From: UBA12403 sp043808565
GTDB lineage: Bacteria > Patescibacteriota > Patescibacteriia > UBA9934 > GWF2-40-263
DNA: 5,053 nt
Assembly: GCA_043808565.1 (NCBI GenBank)
Contig: JAZDEQ010000054.1
Coordinates: 1 to 5,053 of the forward strand
Direction: 5' to 3'
Shown: one piece after another, positions 4,952-5,053 of the stretch
Layout of the letters: every line of letters begins with the position of its first letter
Numbering within the stretch: position 1 is the first letter of the stretch
Notes under the pieces: model-generated
The model's database searches: none
Seen by the model: the letters and a program-made list of their open reading frames with translations, nothing else
Told to the model about the DNA's origin: nothing
Position numbers and translations under genes: made by a program

Positions 4952-5053
4952 TAAGTTAATAATTCTTTTGTTTTCAATGTTTTATCGGTACAATTGGATT
5001 AAACTGTGACGAGTAACCGTTTTATTCCAACTTTTATGCCCAAAAAAACCAAT
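4952..5053. other. Intergenic right edge with a possible divergent gene start
   Basis: No complete gene lies here. On the plus strand, ATG at 5036-5038 opens a frame MPKKTN that runs off the edge; a Lys-rich beginning after Met is typical of real genes, but six codons prove nothing. A TACAAT at 4989-4994 could be its -10, preceded by TTGTTT at a short 15-base spacing. On the minus strand a frame is open from the edge to the stop at 4984-4982 in the same frame as the BRO-N gene. It could be the tail of another gene, or chance. Confidence 0.25.

Overview
AT-rich, tightly packed bacterial window. All five recognisable protein genes lie on the minus strand. All five end in TAA, no in-frame TGA is used as sense, and none has a convincing Shine-Dalgarno sequence. 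Together with a palindromic hairpin of the CCGCCGAAGC...GCGAAGG type, which I recall from Patescibacteria (CPR) genomes, this suggests a candidate-phyla-radiation bacterium. No marker gene in the window proves that assignment.

Layout, left to right. Bases 1-360 hold no convincing gene. They contain a symmetric A/T-tailed terminator hairpin (90-131), then a plus-strand segment (about 146-362) with long-range complementary helices and its own Rho-independent terminator. I read this segment as a structured noncoding RNA; its geometry resembles 6S RNA, but the family is not proven. It converges on a PIF1-type helicase gene with a C-terminal WYL domain (361-1911, minus), which has its own extended -10 promoter. 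Next comes a 157-base intergenic region with a minus-strand terminator and a REP-like hairpin nested in an outer inverted repeat.

Upstream on the minus strand is a probable two-gene operon. A Fic-family AMP-transferase (2839-3729) is followed after 29 bases by an unknown 246-residue protein (2069-2809) with an acidic, 12-cysteine tail. The Fic gene is preceded by an exact TTGACA-N17-TATAAT promoter embedded in a perfect 14-bp inverted repeat. The predicted transcription start is only 2-3 bases before the ATG, so the mRNA should be essentially leaderless. Fic also carries an N-terminal inhibitory motif and a C-terminal helix-turn-helix-like tail. The simplest reading is a self-inhibited, autoregulated Fic module with an unknown partner.

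At the right end, a short BRO-N/antirepressor-like gene (4367-4951), apparently missing its C-terminal part, overlaps by 23 bases the GTG start of a YgjP/DUF45 zinc-hydrolase gene (3811-4389). The last 100 bases are intergenic, with at most the first codons of a divergent plus-strand gene. The most interesting items are the Fic plus acidic Cys-rich protein operon with its composite promoter/operator, and the unassigned plus-strand RNA.
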